Below, in pieces: positions 1 through 14,147 of a stretch of 64,000 bases of DNA. Location of the stretch: NCBI RefSeq assembly GCF_963678635.1, contig NW_026970820.1, positions 1,054,001 to 1,118,000 of the forward strand. Direction: 5' to 3'. Source of the DNA: Symsagittifera roscoffensis (taxonomy: Eukaryota; Xenacoelomorpha; Acoela; Convolutidae). The notes under the pieces are model-generated. The model made no database searches, was not told the origin of the DNA, and saw nothing but the letters and a program-made list of their open reading frames with translations. The position numbers and the translations under genes are program-made. The stretch's first letter is position 1, and every line of letters starts with the position of its first letter.

Positions 1-866
1 AGGTTTTGGGAGACCTTATCTGGCGGCTAACAACAAGTGGATCACTTATTTTAAATTTTTGAGAAAGGTCAAAAAAACCTGTTTTTACGATTTTTTAGAC
101 AGAATTCCGAAAGCAATATCTTGGCTAAAAACAAAAATGAGGGCCTAAAAATAGTACAAACAGTACTCCCACATAAAGTACATTAGGTTGGAAAGAAGAA
201 ATTGACTCTGATTCAAAAATCGTTTTATAACTTTATTTCTGAACAAAAAATTGTATAAAAATCAAAAACTGAAAAATTTTTTGAAAAAAATGATTGTTTT
301 GAAAAAGTGCCAATTTTTAGCTGAAACTTTTCATTTTAGCTAAAAAAGCCAGAGCAAGGCCCTTTAAGCTCAATTAAATTAATTAAGCAAATTATTTTCA
401 AGTTTTTTCGTTAAAGGCTTTTATTTTGAAAAAGTATTCAAAAATGGGTAAAAAAAAGTCAAAAAAATCAATTTTCTCAGATTCAAAAACCTCCACCACC
501 ATGATGATTAGTTCGCTAGATAGGACTGCTGAAACCAATTTAGACGTATTTTCATAAATATATCAAAATTTTTATTTATTTTTGAGAATTAAGCAAAATA
601 AAAACTTTTCCCAAATTGGGCAAAAAGCCCAAATTAGCCCAAACACCTGTTTAAAATTGTTGGGTCGAAAAATCACAAAAGGAAACCCCTATTCGTTTGA
701 CATTTTAGGGCCGCATGCAAAAAATTAGACCAATCTAACCTGGCAATTTCGAGAATCAACTTTTTTGTCAAAATTCTCTAAAGACCAATTTAGGGAGATT
801 ACTTGTACCGGTGGGGGCCCTACCCCACCTAAAAAATTTTTGAAATGTTGGAACGCGGCCACCTAG
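1..866 (+). repeat. A unit, 3' part only (cut by window edge)
   Basis: This is the last 866 bases of an A unit; it matches the ends of the complete A units. It contains the block with AGTAC/GTACT inverted arms near 160, the CCCAAATTGGG palindrome near 611, the GCATGC box at 713-718 and the terminal hairpin at 810-829, and ends in CTAG. Confidence 0.93.
810..829 (+). other. Terminal hairpin, A type
   Basis: GGTGGGG pairs with CCCCACC around the 6-nt loop GCCCTA; 37 nt separate it from the CTAG junction. The same structure recurs at the end of every A unit (loop GCCCCTA in the second tail type). Confidence 0.85.
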
Positions 867-992
867 CACCCTCAAGGTCACGTGACTTATTTTTGTTTTT
901 CGTATTTTCTGAAACCAAAAGAGAGCGTGGTCATGTATCGACATCATGTGCTCAAGCAAATACGTGGACTTCTACGCATTCCCATTCGCAAT

Positions 993-1007
993 GCGCCCTT
1001 CGGGCGC
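993..1007 (+). other. Head hairpin, A type
   Basis: GCGCCC-TTC-GGGCGC, a perfect 6-bp stem with 3-nt loop, about 127 nt after the junction. The loop varies between A units (TTC, ATC, TTT) while the stem is mostly kept. Confidence 0.8.
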
Positions 1008-1314
1008 AAATGCCAATGCTCAATTAATTTTGCCAGGTGAAAAAAAAATTATTTAAAAAGTTCTGCTAAACTTTATTTTAAACTACCACCAAAAAACGCA
1101 AAGATTTCAAAGTGTAAAACAATCAAATTTTTGCCAATACCGGGCTTGCAATGAGACTGATGTTGGCAAAAGTAAAATAGAAAATGTAGAAAATGGAAAG
1201 AAAAAAATTGTTCAAAATAAGAACGCAACATCAAAAAGTTATTTGATCTCCGCTCAAATCATAATTCAGATCAGGCTGATTTCAGATTTTAAGCGTACAA
1301 TTTACGGTTACGGC

Positions 1315-1351
1315 TGCTCCCTCTACAGGTCCCAGAGGGACCGAGTGAGCA
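1315..1351 (+). other. Nested hairpin in A units
   Basis: Outer TGCTC/GAGCA and inner GGTCCC-AGA-GGGACC. It is followed by ATCCTACC. All A units carry it; one later unit has a one-base change in the 5' arm region only. Confidence 0.78.
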
Positions 1352-3082
1352 TCCTACCTCGATCCAGGTTAACGGATAGTTGTTCTTAATTTTTCACAAA
1401 ATTTTTTTTCACTAATGCTTCTTTTCATTTCCTCATGAGAAGCTGTATTAATTTTTAAAAAATTGATTTTATTAATCAATGCTTCCAAGAACAACTGATG
1501 TTAGGCGGTTGCAAATGCGGTTGCTGAAAACTAGTAAGGGATAATGATGAGAAAAATTGTAAGTTTTCAAATGAATTTAAAAACAGTTTTTTTCTTTTTT
1601 TCTTTTGTAAATCGGAAGAAATGAATCAGTTTTTTTAAAAGTTTTCCTCGCACCAACCACTGTTCTTAAGTAATGAAGATTCCTGTTCTAGCCGTTTATA
1701 ACACTTTGGCAGAAAAAACATCAATATGATGTAAAATGTTTTAAAAAAGAGAAAAATTTAAAAATTATGTTTTTTTTTTTAAAATCAAAAATTTGTAATT
1801 TTCAAAATTGAAAAAAAGTGAAAATTAATTGCATATTACGATTCAGCGTACCCATTTTAGTGGGTATAGCATTTTGAATCACCAAAAAATGTTAAAAATT
1901 GTAGATTTTATGAAGTTTTCATTGTGGCTATTTTTCCTTGTCGCCTCCACTTAAGGCACCTTTGAGCCAACTTGAGAAAGTGGAACCTAAACAAGCTATA
2001 CAGATAGTCTGAATGAGCCATTTTCAGCGTGATAACACGCCTGGAAGAAAAAAAAACTGCAGAAAAGAAAGGAAATTTTGAACTTTAACCTTTTTTCTTC
2101 TTAAAATGGCGACACTTAGAATAATTTTTCAGCTGAAAAGTTCGAAAAAAATCAAAAAGTTCAAATTTTGAAAAAAATTTAACAAAATCTCATCAGTCTG
2201 TTTATTGGAGTCTTCGAGGTTTTGGGAGACCTTATCTGGCGGCTAACAACAAGTGGATCACTTCTTTTAAAATTTTGAGAAAGGTCAAAAAAACCTGTTT
2301 TTACGATTTTTTAGACAGAATTCCGAAAGCAATATCTTGGCAAAAAACAAGAATGAGGGCCTAAAATTAGTACAAACAGTACTCCCACATAAGGTACATT
2401 AGGTTGGAAACAAAAAATTTACTCTGACTCAAAAATCGTTTTTTAACTTTATTTCTGAACAAGAAATTGAAAAGAAATCAAAAACTTAAAAATTTTTTGA
2501 AAAAAATGATTGTTTTGAAAAAGTGCCAAATTTTAGCTGAAACTTTTCATTTTAGCTAATAAAGCCAGAACAATGCCCTTTAAGCTCAAATAAATTAATT
2601 ATGCAAATTATTTTCAAGTTTTTTCGTTAAAGCCTTTTATTTTGAAAAAGTATTCAAAAATGGGTAAAAAAAAGTCAAAAAAATCAATTTTCTCCGATTC
2701 AAAAACCTCCACTACCATGATGATTAGTGCGTTAGATAGGACTGCTGAGATCAATTTAGACGTTCTTTCATAAATATATCAAAATTTTTACTTATTTTTG
2801 AGAATTAAGCAGAATAAAAACTTTTCCCAAATTGGGCAAAAAGCCCAAATTAGCCCAAACACCTGTTAAAAATTGTTGGGTCAAAAAATCACAAAAGGAA
2901 ACCCCTATTCGTTTGACATTTTAGGGCCGCATGCAAAAAATTAGACCAATCTAACCTGACAATTTCGAGAATCAACTTTTTTGTCAAAATTCTCTAAAGA
3001 CCAATTTAGGGAGATTACTTGTACCGGTGGGGGCCCTACCCCACCTAAAAAATTTTTGAAATGTTGGAACGCGGCCACCTAG

Positions 3083-5297
3083 CACCCTCAAGGTCACGTG
3101 ACTTACTTTTGTTTTTGGTATTTTCTGAAACCAAAAGCAAGCATGGTCATGCATCGACATCATGTGCTCAAGCAAATACGTGGACTTCTACGCATTCCCA
3201 TTCGCAATGCGCCCATCGGGCTCAAATGCCAATGCTCAATTAATTTTGCCAGGTGAAAAAAAAATTATTTAAAAAGTTCTGCTAAACTTTATTTTAAACT
3301 ACCACCAAAAAACGCAAAGATTTCAAAGTATAAAACAATCAAATTTTTGCCAATACCGGGCTTGCAATGAGACTGATGTTGGCAAAAGTAAAATAGAAAA
3401 TGTAGAAAATGGAAAGAAAAAAATTGTTCAAAATAAGAACGCAACATCAAAAACTTATTTGATCTCCGCTCAAATCATAATTCAGATCAGGCTGATTTCA
3501 GATTTTAAGCGTAGAATTTACGGTTACGGCTGCTCCCTCTACAGGTCCCAGAGGGACCGAGTGAGCATCCTACCTCGATCCAGGTTAACGGATAGTTGTT
3601 CTTAATTTTTCACAAATTTTTTTTTCTCTGATGCTTGTTTACACTTCCTCATGAGAAGCTGTATTAATTTTTAAAAAATTTATTTTATCCATCATTGCTT
3701 CCAAGAACAACTGATTTTAGGCGATTACAAATGCGGTTGTTGAAACTAGTAAGGGATAATGATGAGAAAAATTGTAAGTTTTCAAATGAATTTAAAAACA
3801 GTTTTTTTCCATTTTTTCTTTTGTAAATCGGGAGAAATGAATCAGTTTTTTTTTTAAGTTTTCCTCGCACCACCCACTGTTCCTAAGTAATGAAGATTCC
3901 TGTTCTAGCCGTTTATAACACTTTGGCAGAAAAAACATCAATATGATGTAAAATGTTTTAAAAAAGAGAAAAATTTAAAAATTATGTTTTTTTTAAAAAA
4001 TCAAAAAATTGTAATTTTCAAAATTGAAAAAAAGTAAAAATTAATTGCATATTACGATTCACCGTACCCAACTTAGTGGGTATAGCACTTTAAATTACCA
4101 AAAAATGTTGAAAATTGTAGATTTTATGAAGTTTTCATTTTGGCTATTTTTCCTTGTCGCCTCCACTTAAGGCACCTTTGAGCCAACTTGAGAAACTGGA
4201 ACCTAAACAAGCTATACAGATAGTCTCAATGAGCCATTTTCAGCGTGATAACACGCCTGGAAGAAAAAAAACTCCAGAAAAGAAAGAAAATTTTGAACTT
4301 TAACCTTTTTTCTTCTTCAAATGGCGATACTTAGAATAATTTTTCAGCTGAAAAATTCAAAAGAAATCAAAAAATTCAAATTTTGAAAATTTTTTTAAAA
4401 AATCTCATCAGTCTGTTTATTGGAGTCTTCCAGGTTTTGAGAGATCTTATCTGGCGGCTAACAACAAAAGGATCATTTATTATAAAAATTTGAGAAAGGT
4501 CAAAAAAACATGTTTTTTCGACTTTTTTGACAGAATTTCGAAAGCAATATCTTGGCAAAAAACAAGAATGAGGGCCTAAAATTAGTACAAACAGTACTCC
4601 CACATAAGGTACATTAGGTTGGAAACAAAAAATTTACTCTGACTCAAAAATCGTTTTTAAACTTTATTTCTGAACAAGAAATTGAAAAGAAATCAAAAAC
4701 TTAAAAATTTTTTGAAAAAAATGATTGTTTTGAAAAAGTGCCAATTTTTAGCTGAAACTTTTAATTTTAGCTAATAAAGCCAGAGCAATGCCCTTTAAGC
4801 TCAAATAAATTAATTATGCAAATTATTTTCAAGTTTTTTCGTTAAAGCCTTTTATTTTGAAAAAGTATTCAAAAATGGGTAAAAAAAAGTCAAAAAAATC
4901 AATTTTCTCCGATTCAAAAACCTCCACTACCATGATGATTAATGCGTTAGATAGGACTGCTGAGATCAATTTAGACGTTCTTTCATAAATATATCAAAAT
5001 TTTTACTTGTTTTTGAGAATTAAGCAGAATAAAAACTTTTCCCAAATTGGGCAAAAAGCCCAAATTAGCCCAAACACCTGTTAAAAATTGTTGGGTCAAA
5101 AAATCACAAAAGGAAACCCCTATTTGTTTGACATTTTAGGGCCGCATGCAAAAAATTAGACCAATCTAACCTGACAATTTCGAGAATCAACTTTTTTGTC
5201 AAAATTCTCTAAAGACCAATTTAGGGAGATTACTTGTACCGGTGGGGGCCCTACCCCACCTAAAAAATTTTTGAAATGCTGGAACGCGGCCACCTAG
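3083..5297 (+). repeat. A unit 2 (2215 bp)
   Basis: Same layout as A unit 1. The head hairpin is weakened on one arm (GCGCCC against GGGCTC with an ATC loop), one of the few A units where that stem is not perfect. Confidence 0.94.
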
Positions 5298-7511
5298 CAC
5301 CCTCAAGGTCACGTGACTTAATTTTGTTTTTGGTATTTTCTGAAACCAAAAGAGAGCGTGGTCATGAATTCAAATCATGTGCTCAAGCAAATACGTGAAC
5401 TTCTACGCATTCCCATTCGCAATGCGCCCATCGGGCGCAAATGCCAATGCTCAATTAATTTTGCCAGGTGAAAAAAAAGGTTAATTAAAAAGTTTAGATA
5501 AAGTTTACTTTAAACTACCACCAAAAAACGCAAAGCTTTCAAAGTGTAAGACAATCAAGTTTTTGTCATTACCGGACATGCAGTGAGACTGGTTTTGGCA
5601 AAAGTAAAATAGAAAATGTAGAAAATAGAAAGTGAAGAATTGTTCAAAAAAAGAACGCAACATCTGAGATTAATTTGATCTCCGATAATGACAAAATTAT
5701 GATCAGGCTGATTTTAGATTAAAGCGTACAATTTACGGTTGCGGCTGCTCCCTCTAACGGTCCCAGAGGGACCGAGTGAGCATCCTACCTCGATCCAGGA
5801 TAACGGATAGTTGTTTTTCATTTTTCATAATATTTTTTTTCTTTAATGCTTGTTTTCATTTTCTCATGAGAAGCTGTAGACATTTCAAAACATTTTGATT
5901 TCTTTAAACAATGGTTCTAAAAACAACTGACGTTAGGCGCTTACAAATACGGTTGAAGAAAACTGGTAAAGGATAATGTTGAGAAAAATTGTAAGGTTTC
6001 AAGAAAATTAAAAAAACAGTTTTTTCTTTTTTTCTTTTGTAAATCGGGAAAAATTATTCAATTTTTTTTTAATTTTCCTCGCACCACCCACTGATCTTAA
6101 GTAGTGAAGATTCATGTTCTAGCCGTTTATAACACTTTGCCAGAAAAAACATCAATATATTGTAAAATGTTTTAAAATAGAGAAAAATTAAAAATTTTCT
6201 TTTTTTTTGAAAAAATCAAAATTTAGTAATTTTCAAAAATGGAAAAAAGTGAAAAACAATTGCATATTACGATTCACCGTACCCATATTAGTGGGTCTAG
6301 CATTTTAAATTATCAAAAAATGTTGAAAATTAAGGATTTTATGAAGTTTTCATTTTGGCTATTTTTCCTTGTCGCCTCCACTTAAGGCACCTTTGAGCCA
6401 ACTTGAGAAACTGGAATCTAAACAAGCTGCACAGATGGTCAAAATGAGCCATTTTCAGCGTGATAACACGCCTGGAAGAAAAAAACTCCAGAAAAGAAAG
6501 AAAATTATGAACTTTAACCTTTTTTCTTCTTCAAATGGCGATACTTAGAATAATTCTTCAGCTGAAAAGTTCAAAAAATATCGAAAATTTCAAATTTTGA
6601 GAAAAATTTTTTAAAATCTCATCAGTCTATTTATTGGAGTGTTCGAGGTTTTGGGAGACCTTATCTGGCGGCTACCAACAAGTGGATCACTTATTTTAAA
6701 GTTTTGAGAAAGGTCAAAAAAACATGTTTTTTCAATTTTTTTGACAGAATTCCGGAAGCAATATCTTGGCTAAAAACAAGAATGAGGGCCTAAAATTAGT
6801 ACAAACAGTACTCCCACATAAGGTACATTAGGTTGGAAACAAAAAATTTACTCTGACTCAAAAATCGTTTTTTAACTTTATTTCTGAACAAGAAATTGAA
6901 AAGAAATCAAAAACTTAAAAATTTTTTGAAAAAAATGATTGTTTTGAAAAAGTGCCAATTTTTTGCTGAAACTTTTCATTTTAACTAATAAAGCCAGAGC
7001 AATGCCCTTTAAGCTCAAATAAATTAATTATGCAAATTATTTTCAAGTTTTTTCGTTAAAGCCTTTTATTTTGAAAAAGTAGTCAAAAATGGGTGAAAAA
7101 AAGTCAAAAAAATCAATTTTCTCCGATTCAAAAACCTCCACTACCATGATGATCAGTGCGTTAGATAGGACGGCTGAGATCAGTTTAGACTTATTTTCAT
7201 AAAAATATCAAAATTTTTACTTATTTTTGAGAATTAAGCAAAATAAAAACTTTTCCCAAATTGGGCAAAAAGCCCAAATTAGCCCAAACACCTGTTAAAA
7301 ATTGTTGGGTCAAAAAATCACAAAAGGAAACCCCTATTCGTTTGACATTTTAGGGCCGCATGCAAAAAATTAGACCAATCTAACCTGACAATTTCGAGAA
7401 TCGACTTTTTTGTCAAAATTCTCTAAAGACCAATTTAGGGAGATTACTTGTACCGGTGGGGGCCCTACCCCACCTAAAAAATTTTTGAAATGCTGGAACG
7501 CGGCCACCTAG
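5298..7511 (+). repeat. A unit 3 (2214 bp)
   Basis: The head is again CACCCTCAAGG. The head hairpin is a perfect GCGCCC/GGGCGC stem with loop ATC instead of TTC. The central body (about 5480-6300) is more diverged from its neighbours and resembles A unit 4, for example in the AACGGTCCCAGAGG variant of the second hairpin. Confidence 0.94.
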
Positions 7512-9730
7512 CACAATCAGGTACTAGTGTTTTATTTTTTTTTTCGTATTTTGTCGAACCAAAAGAGAGTCTCGTCAAGCATCGACATCATGTGGTCAAG
7601 CAAATACGTGGACTTCTACGCATTCCCTTTAGCAATGCGCCCTTTGGGCGCAAATGCCAATGCTCAATTAATTTTGCCAGGTGAAAAAATGAATTAATTA
7701 AAAAAATTCGGATATATTTTACTTTAAACTACCACCAAACAACGCAAAACTTTCAAAGTGTAAGACAATCAAAATTATGCCATTACCGGACATGCAGTGA
7801 GACTGGTTTTGGCAAAAGTAAAATAGAATATGTAGAAAAAAGAAAGTAAAGAATTGTTCAAAAAAAGAACGCAACATCTGATATTTATTTGATATCCGCT
7901 AATGACAAAATTATGATTAGGCTGATTTCAGATTAAAGCGTACAATTTAAGGTTACGGTTGCTCCCTCTAACGGTCCCAGAGGGACCAAGTGAGCATCCT
8001 ACCTCGATCCAGGACAACGGATAGTTGTTTTTAATTTTTCATGAAATTTATTTTTCTTTAATGCTTGTTTTTGATTTTCTCATGAGAAGCTGTATGATTT
8101 AAAAAAAATTGATTTCATTAAGCAATGGTTCTAAGAACAACTGACGTTAGGGGCTTACAAATACGGTTGGTGAAAACTGGTAAGGGATAATGTTGAGAAA
8201 AATTGTAAGCTTTCAAGAAGTTTAAAAAAAAACAGTTTTTTTTCTTCTTTTTTTGTTAAATCAGGAGAAATCAATCAAATTTTTTAAATTTTACCTTAAA
8301 ATAACTATTATTTTTAAGTAATGAAGATTCCTGTTCTAGCCTTTTATAACACGTTGGCAGAAAAAACATCAAAATGTTTGAAAATGTTTTAAAAAAGAGA
8401 AAAAATTAAAAATTATGTTTTTTTTGTAAAATCAAAAACTTGTAATTTTCAAAATTGAAAAAAGTGAAAACTAATTGCATATTACGATTCAGCGTACCCA
8501 ATTTACTGGGTCTAGCATTTTAAATTACCAAAAAACGTTGAAAATTGTAGATTTTATGAAGTTTTCATTTTGGCTATTTTTCCTTGTCGCCTCCACTTAA
8601 GGCACCTTTGAGCCAAGTTGAGAAAGTGGAAACTAAACAAGCTATACAGAAAAACTGAATGAGCCATTTTCAGCGTGATAACACGCCTGGAAGAAGAAAA
8701 AAACTCCAGAAAAGAAAGAAAATTTTGAAGTTTAACCTTTTTTCTTCTTCAAATGGCGATACTTAGAATAATTTTTCAGCTGAAAAGTTCAAAAAAAATC
8801 ATAAAATTCAATTTTTGAAAAAATTTTAAAAAAATCTCATCATTCTGTTTAGTGGAGTCTTCGAGGTTTTGGGAGACCTTATCTAGCGGCTAACAACAAG
8901 TGCATCACTAATTTTAAAACTTTGAGAAAATTCAAAAAAACATGTTTTTTCGATTTTTTTGACAGAATTCCGGAAGCAATATCTTGGCTAAAAACGAAAA
9001 TGAGGGCCTAAAAATAGTACAAACAGTACTCCCACATAAAGTACATTAGGTTAGAAACAAAAAATTGACTCTGACTAAAAAATCGTTTTTTAACTTTATT
9101 TCTGAACAAAAAATTGTAAAAAAATTAAAAATTTAAAAATTTTTTGAAAAAAATGATTGTTTTGAAAAAGTGCCAATTTTTAGCTTAAACTTTTTTTTTT
9201 AGCTAAGAAAACCAGAGCAATGCCCTTTAACCTCAAATAATTTAATTAAGCAAATTATATTCAAGTTTTTTCGTTAAAGGCTTTTATTTTGAAAAAGTAT
9301 TCAAAAATGGGTAAAAAAAAGTCAAAAAAATCAATTTTCTCAGATTCAAAAACCTCCACCACCATGATGATTAGTTCGCTAGATAGGACTGTTGAGATCA
9401 GTTTAGACTTACTTTCATAAAAATATCAAAATTTTTACTTATTTTTGAGAATTAAGCAAAATAAAAACTTTTCCCAAATTGGGCAAAAAGCCCAAATTAG
9501 CCCAAACACCTGTTAAAAATTGTTGGGTCAAAAAATCACAAAAGGAAACCCCTATTCATTTGACATTTTAGGGCCGCATGCAAAAAATTAGACCATTCTA
9601 ACCTGACAATTTCGAGAATCGACTTTTTTGCAAAATTTCTCTATAGTCCATTTGAGGGATATTACTTGTACCGGTGGGGGCCCCTACCCCACCTCAAAAA
9701 ATTTTGTAATGCTGGAACGCGGCCACCTAG
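7512..9730 (+). repeat. A unit 4 (2219 bp), alternative head
   Basis: The head is the second type: CACAATCAGG followed by TACTAGTG replaces CACCCTCAAGG and the CACGTG palindrome. The head hairpin has loop TTT. The tail is the second A tail type (CTATAGTCCATTTGAGGG in place of CTAAAGACCAATTTAGGG), and the terminal hairpin loop is one base longer (GCCCCTA). Confidence 0.94.
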
Positions 9731-11939
9731 CACCCTCAAGGTCACGTGACTTATTTTTTTTTTTGGTATTTTCTGAAACCAAAACAATAAGGTCATGCGC
9801 CAATATCATGGCCTCAAGCAAAGACGTCGGACTCGACGCATTCACATTAGCCTTGCGCCCTTCGGGCGCAAATGGCAATGCTCAATTAATTTTGCCACGT
9901 GAAAAAATTTTTAAGGAAAAATTCTGATAAAATTTAACTTAAACTACCACGAAAGAACGCAAAGATTTCAAAGTGTGAAACAATCAAGTTTTTGCTAATA
10001 CCGGGCATGCAGTGAGACTGATTTCGGCAAAAATAAAATGAAAATTGAAGGAAATGGAAAGAAAAAAATTGTTCAAAAAAGAACGCAACATCAAAAACTT
10101 ATTTGATGTCCGCTAATGTCATAATTCCGATCAGGCTGATTTCAGATTTTAAGCGCAGAGTTTACGGTTACGGCTGCTCCCTCTACAGGTCCCAGAGGGA
10201 CCGAGTGAGCATCCTACCTCGATCCAGGATAACGGACAGTTGTTTTTAATTTTTCACAAATTTTTTTTCACTAATGCTTGTTTTCAATTCCTCATGAGAA
10301 GCTGTATAAATTTTTTTAAAAAATGATTTTTTTTATCAATGCTTCCAAGAACAACTGATGTTAGGTGGTTACAAATGCGGTTGGTGAAAACTAGTAAGGG
10401 ATAATGATGAGAAAAATTGTAAGTTTTCAAATGAATTTAAAAACAGTTTTTTTTCTTTTTTCTTTTGTAAATCGGGAGAAATGAATCAGTTTTCTTAAGT
10501 TTTCCTCGCACCACCCACTGTTCATAAGTAATGAAGATTCCTGTTCTAGCCGTTTATAAAACTTTGGCAGAAAAAACATCAGAATGATGTAAAATGTTTT
10601 TAAAAAAATAAAAATTTAAAAATTATGTTTAAAAAAAAAATCAAAAACTTGTAATTTTCAAAATTGAAAAAAAGTTAAAATTAATTGCATATTACGATTC
10701 AGCGTACCCAACTTAGTGGGTCTAGCATTTTAAATTACCAAAAAATGTTGAAAATTGTAGATTTTATGAAGTTTTCATTTTGGCTATTTTTCCTTGTCGC
10801 CTCCACTTGAGGCACCTTTGAGCCAACTTGAGAAACTGGAACGTAAACAAGCTGCACAGATGGTCAAAGTGAGCCATTTTCAGCGTGATAACACGCCTGG
10901 AAGAAAAAAAACTCCAGAAAAGAAAGAAAATTATGAACTTTAACCTTTTTTCTTCTTCAAATGGCGATACTTAGAATAATTTTTCAGCTGAAAAGTTCAA
11001 AAAAAATCAAAAAATTCAAATTTTGAAAAAATTTATAAAAAAATCTCATCAGTCTGTTTATTGGAGTCTTCGAGGTTTTGAGAGACCTCATCTGGCGGCT
11101 AACAACAAGTGGATCACTTATTTTAAAATTTTGAGAAAGGTCAAAAAAACATGTTTTTTTGATTTTTTTGACAGAATTCCGAAAGCAATATCTTGGCTAA
11201 AAACAAGATTGAGGGCCTAAAATTAGTACAAACAGTACTCCCACATAAGGTACATTAGGTTGGAAACAAAAATTTTACTCTGACTCAAAAATCGTTTTTT
11301 AACTTTATTTCTGAACAAGAAATTGAAAAGAAATGAAAAACTTAAAAATTTTTTGAAAAAAAAGATTGTTTTGAAAAAGTGCCAATTTTTAGCTGAAACT
11401 TTTCATTTTAGCTAATAAAGCCAGAGCAATGCCCTTTAAGCTCAAATAAATTAATTATGCAAATTATTTTTTAAGTTTTTTCGTTAAAGGCTTTTTTTTT
11501 GAAAAAGTATTCAAAAATGGGTAAAAAAAAGTCAAAAAAATTAATTTTCTCAAATTGAAAAACCTCCACTGCCATGATGATTAGTTCGTTTGATAGGACT
11601 GCTGAGATCAATTTAGACGTATTTTCATAAGTATATCAAAATTTTTATTTATTTTTGAGAATTAAGCAAAATAAAAACTTTTCCCAAATTGGGCAAAATG
11701 CCCAAATTAGCCCAAACACCTGTTAAAAATTGTTGGGTCAAAAAGTCACAAAAGGAAACCCCTATTCGTTTGCCATTTTAGGGCCGCATGCAAAAATTTA
11801 GACCAATCTAACCTGACAATTTCGAGAATCGACTTTTTTGTCAAAATTCTCTAAAGACCAATTTAGGGAGATTACTTGTACCGGTGGGGGCCCTACCCCA
11901 CCTAAAAAATTTTTGAAATGCTGGAACGCGGCCACCTAG
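9731..11939 (+). repeat. A unit 5 (2209 bp), twin of unit 6
   Basis: The head carries a private block (GCGCCAATATCATGG then AAGACGTCGGACTCGACG, about 9797-9840) found only here and in the next unit. Body sequence is almost the same as unit 6, so the two look like a recent duplication or conversion. The tail is the first A type, unlike its twin. Confidence 0.94.
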
Positions 11940-14147
11940 CACCCTCAAGGTCACGTGACTTAATTTTGTTTTTGGTTTTTTCTGAAACCAAAACAATAAG
12001 GTCATGCGCCAATATCATGGCCTCAAGCAAAGACGTCGGACTCGACGCATTCACATTAGCCTTGCGCCCTTCGGGCGCAAATGCCAATGCTCAATTAATT
12101 TTGCCACGTGAAAAAATTTTTAAGGAAAAATTCTGATAAAATTTAACTTAAACTACCACGAAAGAACGCAAAGATTTCAAAGTGTGAAACAATCAAGTTT
12201 TTGCTAATACCGGGCATGCAGTGAGACTGATTTCGGCAAAAATAAAATGAAAATTGAAGGAAATGGAAAGAAAAAAATTGTTCAAAAAAGAACGCAACAT
12301 CAAAAACTTATTTGATGTCCGCTAATGTCATAATTCCGATCAGGCTGATTTCAGATTTTAAGCGCAGATTTTACGGTTACGGCTGCTCCCTCTACAGGTC
12401 CCAGAGGGACCGAGTGAGCATCCTACCTCGATCCAGGATAACGGACAGTTGTTTTTAATTTTTCACAAATTTTTTTTCACTAATGCTTGTTTTCAATTCC
12501 TCATGAGAAGCTGTATAAATTTTTTAAAAAAATGATTTTTTTTATCAATGCTTCCAAGAACAACTGATGTTAGGCGGTTACAAATGCGGTTGGTGAAAAC
12601 TAGTAAGGGATAATGATGAGAAAAATTGTAAGTTTTCAAATGAATTTAAAAACAGTTTTTTTTCTTTTTTCTTTTGTAAATCGGGAGAAATGAATCAGTT
12701 TTTTTAAGTTTTCCTCGCACCACCCACTGTTCATAAGTAATGAAGATTCCTGTTCTAGCCGTTTATAAAACTTTGGCAGAAAAAACATCAGAATGATGTA
12801 AAATGTTTTAAAAAAAATAAAAATTTAAAAATTATGTTTAAAAAAAAAATCAAAAACTTGTAATTTTCAAAATTGAAAAAAAGTTAAAATTAATTGCATA
12901 TTACGATTCAGCGTACCCAACTTAGTGGGTCTAGCATTTTAAATTACCAAAAAATGTTGAAAATTGTAGATTTTATGAAGTTTTCATTTTGGCTATTTTT
13001 CCTTGTCGCCTCCACTTGAGTCACCTTTGAGCCAACTTGAGAAAGTGGAACGTAAACAAGCTGCACAGATGGTCAAAGTGAGCCATTTTCAGCGTGATAA
13101 CACGCCTGGAAGAAAAAAAACTCCAGAAAAGAAAGAAAATTATGAACTTTAACCTTTTTTCTTCTTCAAATGGCGATACTTAGAATAATTTTTCAGCTGA
13201 AAAGTTCAAAAAAAATCAAAAAATTCAAATTTTGAAAAAATTTATAAAAAAATCTCATCAGTCTGTTTATTGGAGTCTTCGAGGTTTTGAGAGACCTCAT
13301 CTGGCGGCTAACAACAAGTGGATCACTTATTTTAAAATTTTGAGAAAGGTCAAAAAAACATGTTTTTTGATTTTTTTGACAGAATTCCGAAAGCAATATC
13401 TTGGCTAAAAACAAGATTGAGGGCCTAAAATTAGTACAAACAGTACTCCCACATAAGGTTTATTAGGTTGGAAACAAAAAATTTACTCTGACTCAAAAAT
13501 CGTTTTTTAACTTTATTTCTGAACAAGAAATTGAAAAGAAATGAAAAACTTAAAAATTTTTTGAAAAAAAAGATTGTTTTGAAAAAGTGCCAATTTTTAG
13601 CTGAAACTTTTCATTTTAGCTAATAAAGCCAGAGCAATGCCCTTTAAGCTCAAATAAATTAATTAAGCAAATTATTTTCAAGTTTTTTCGTTAAAGCCTT
13701 TTATTTTGAAAAAGTATTCAAAAATGGGTAAAAAAAAGTCAAAAAAATCAATTTTCTCCGATTCAAAAACCTCCACTACCATGATGATTAGTTCGTTAGA
13801 TAGGACTGCTGAGATCAATTTAGACGTATTTTCATAAGTATATCAAAATTTTTATTTATTTTTGAGAATTAAGCAAAATAAAAACTTTTCCCAAATTGGG
13901 CAAAAAGCCCAAATTAGCCCAAACACCTGTTAAAAATTGTTGGGTCAAAAAATCACAAAAGGAAACCCCTATTCGTTTGCCATTTTAGGGCCGCATGCAA
14001 AAAATTAGACCAATCTAACCTGACAATTTCGAGAATCGACTTTTTTGCAAAATTTCTCTATAGTCCATTTGAGGGATATTACTTGTACCGGTGGGGGCCC
14101 CTACCCCACCTCAAAAAATTTTGTAATGCTGGAACGCGGCCACCTAG
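11940..14147 (+). repeat. A unit 6 (2208 bp), twin of unit 5
   Basis: Nearly identical to the preceding unit through head and body, but the last 120 or so bases are the second A tail type with the GCCCCTA loop. The tail has therefore been exchanged independently of the body. Confidence 0.94.

Larger units (their letters stand above)
867..3082 (+). repeat. A unit 1 (2216 bp)
   Basis: The head starts CACCCTCAAGG followed by the palindrome GTCACGTGAC. The head hairpin GCGCCC-TTC-GGGCGC lies at 993-1007 and a second nested hairpin at 1315-1351. The body carries a TTTTCAGCTGAAAA-like palindrome, the CCTTGTCGCCTCCACTTAAG block near 1937, and the common A tail. No coding potential is visible. Confidence 0.94.
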
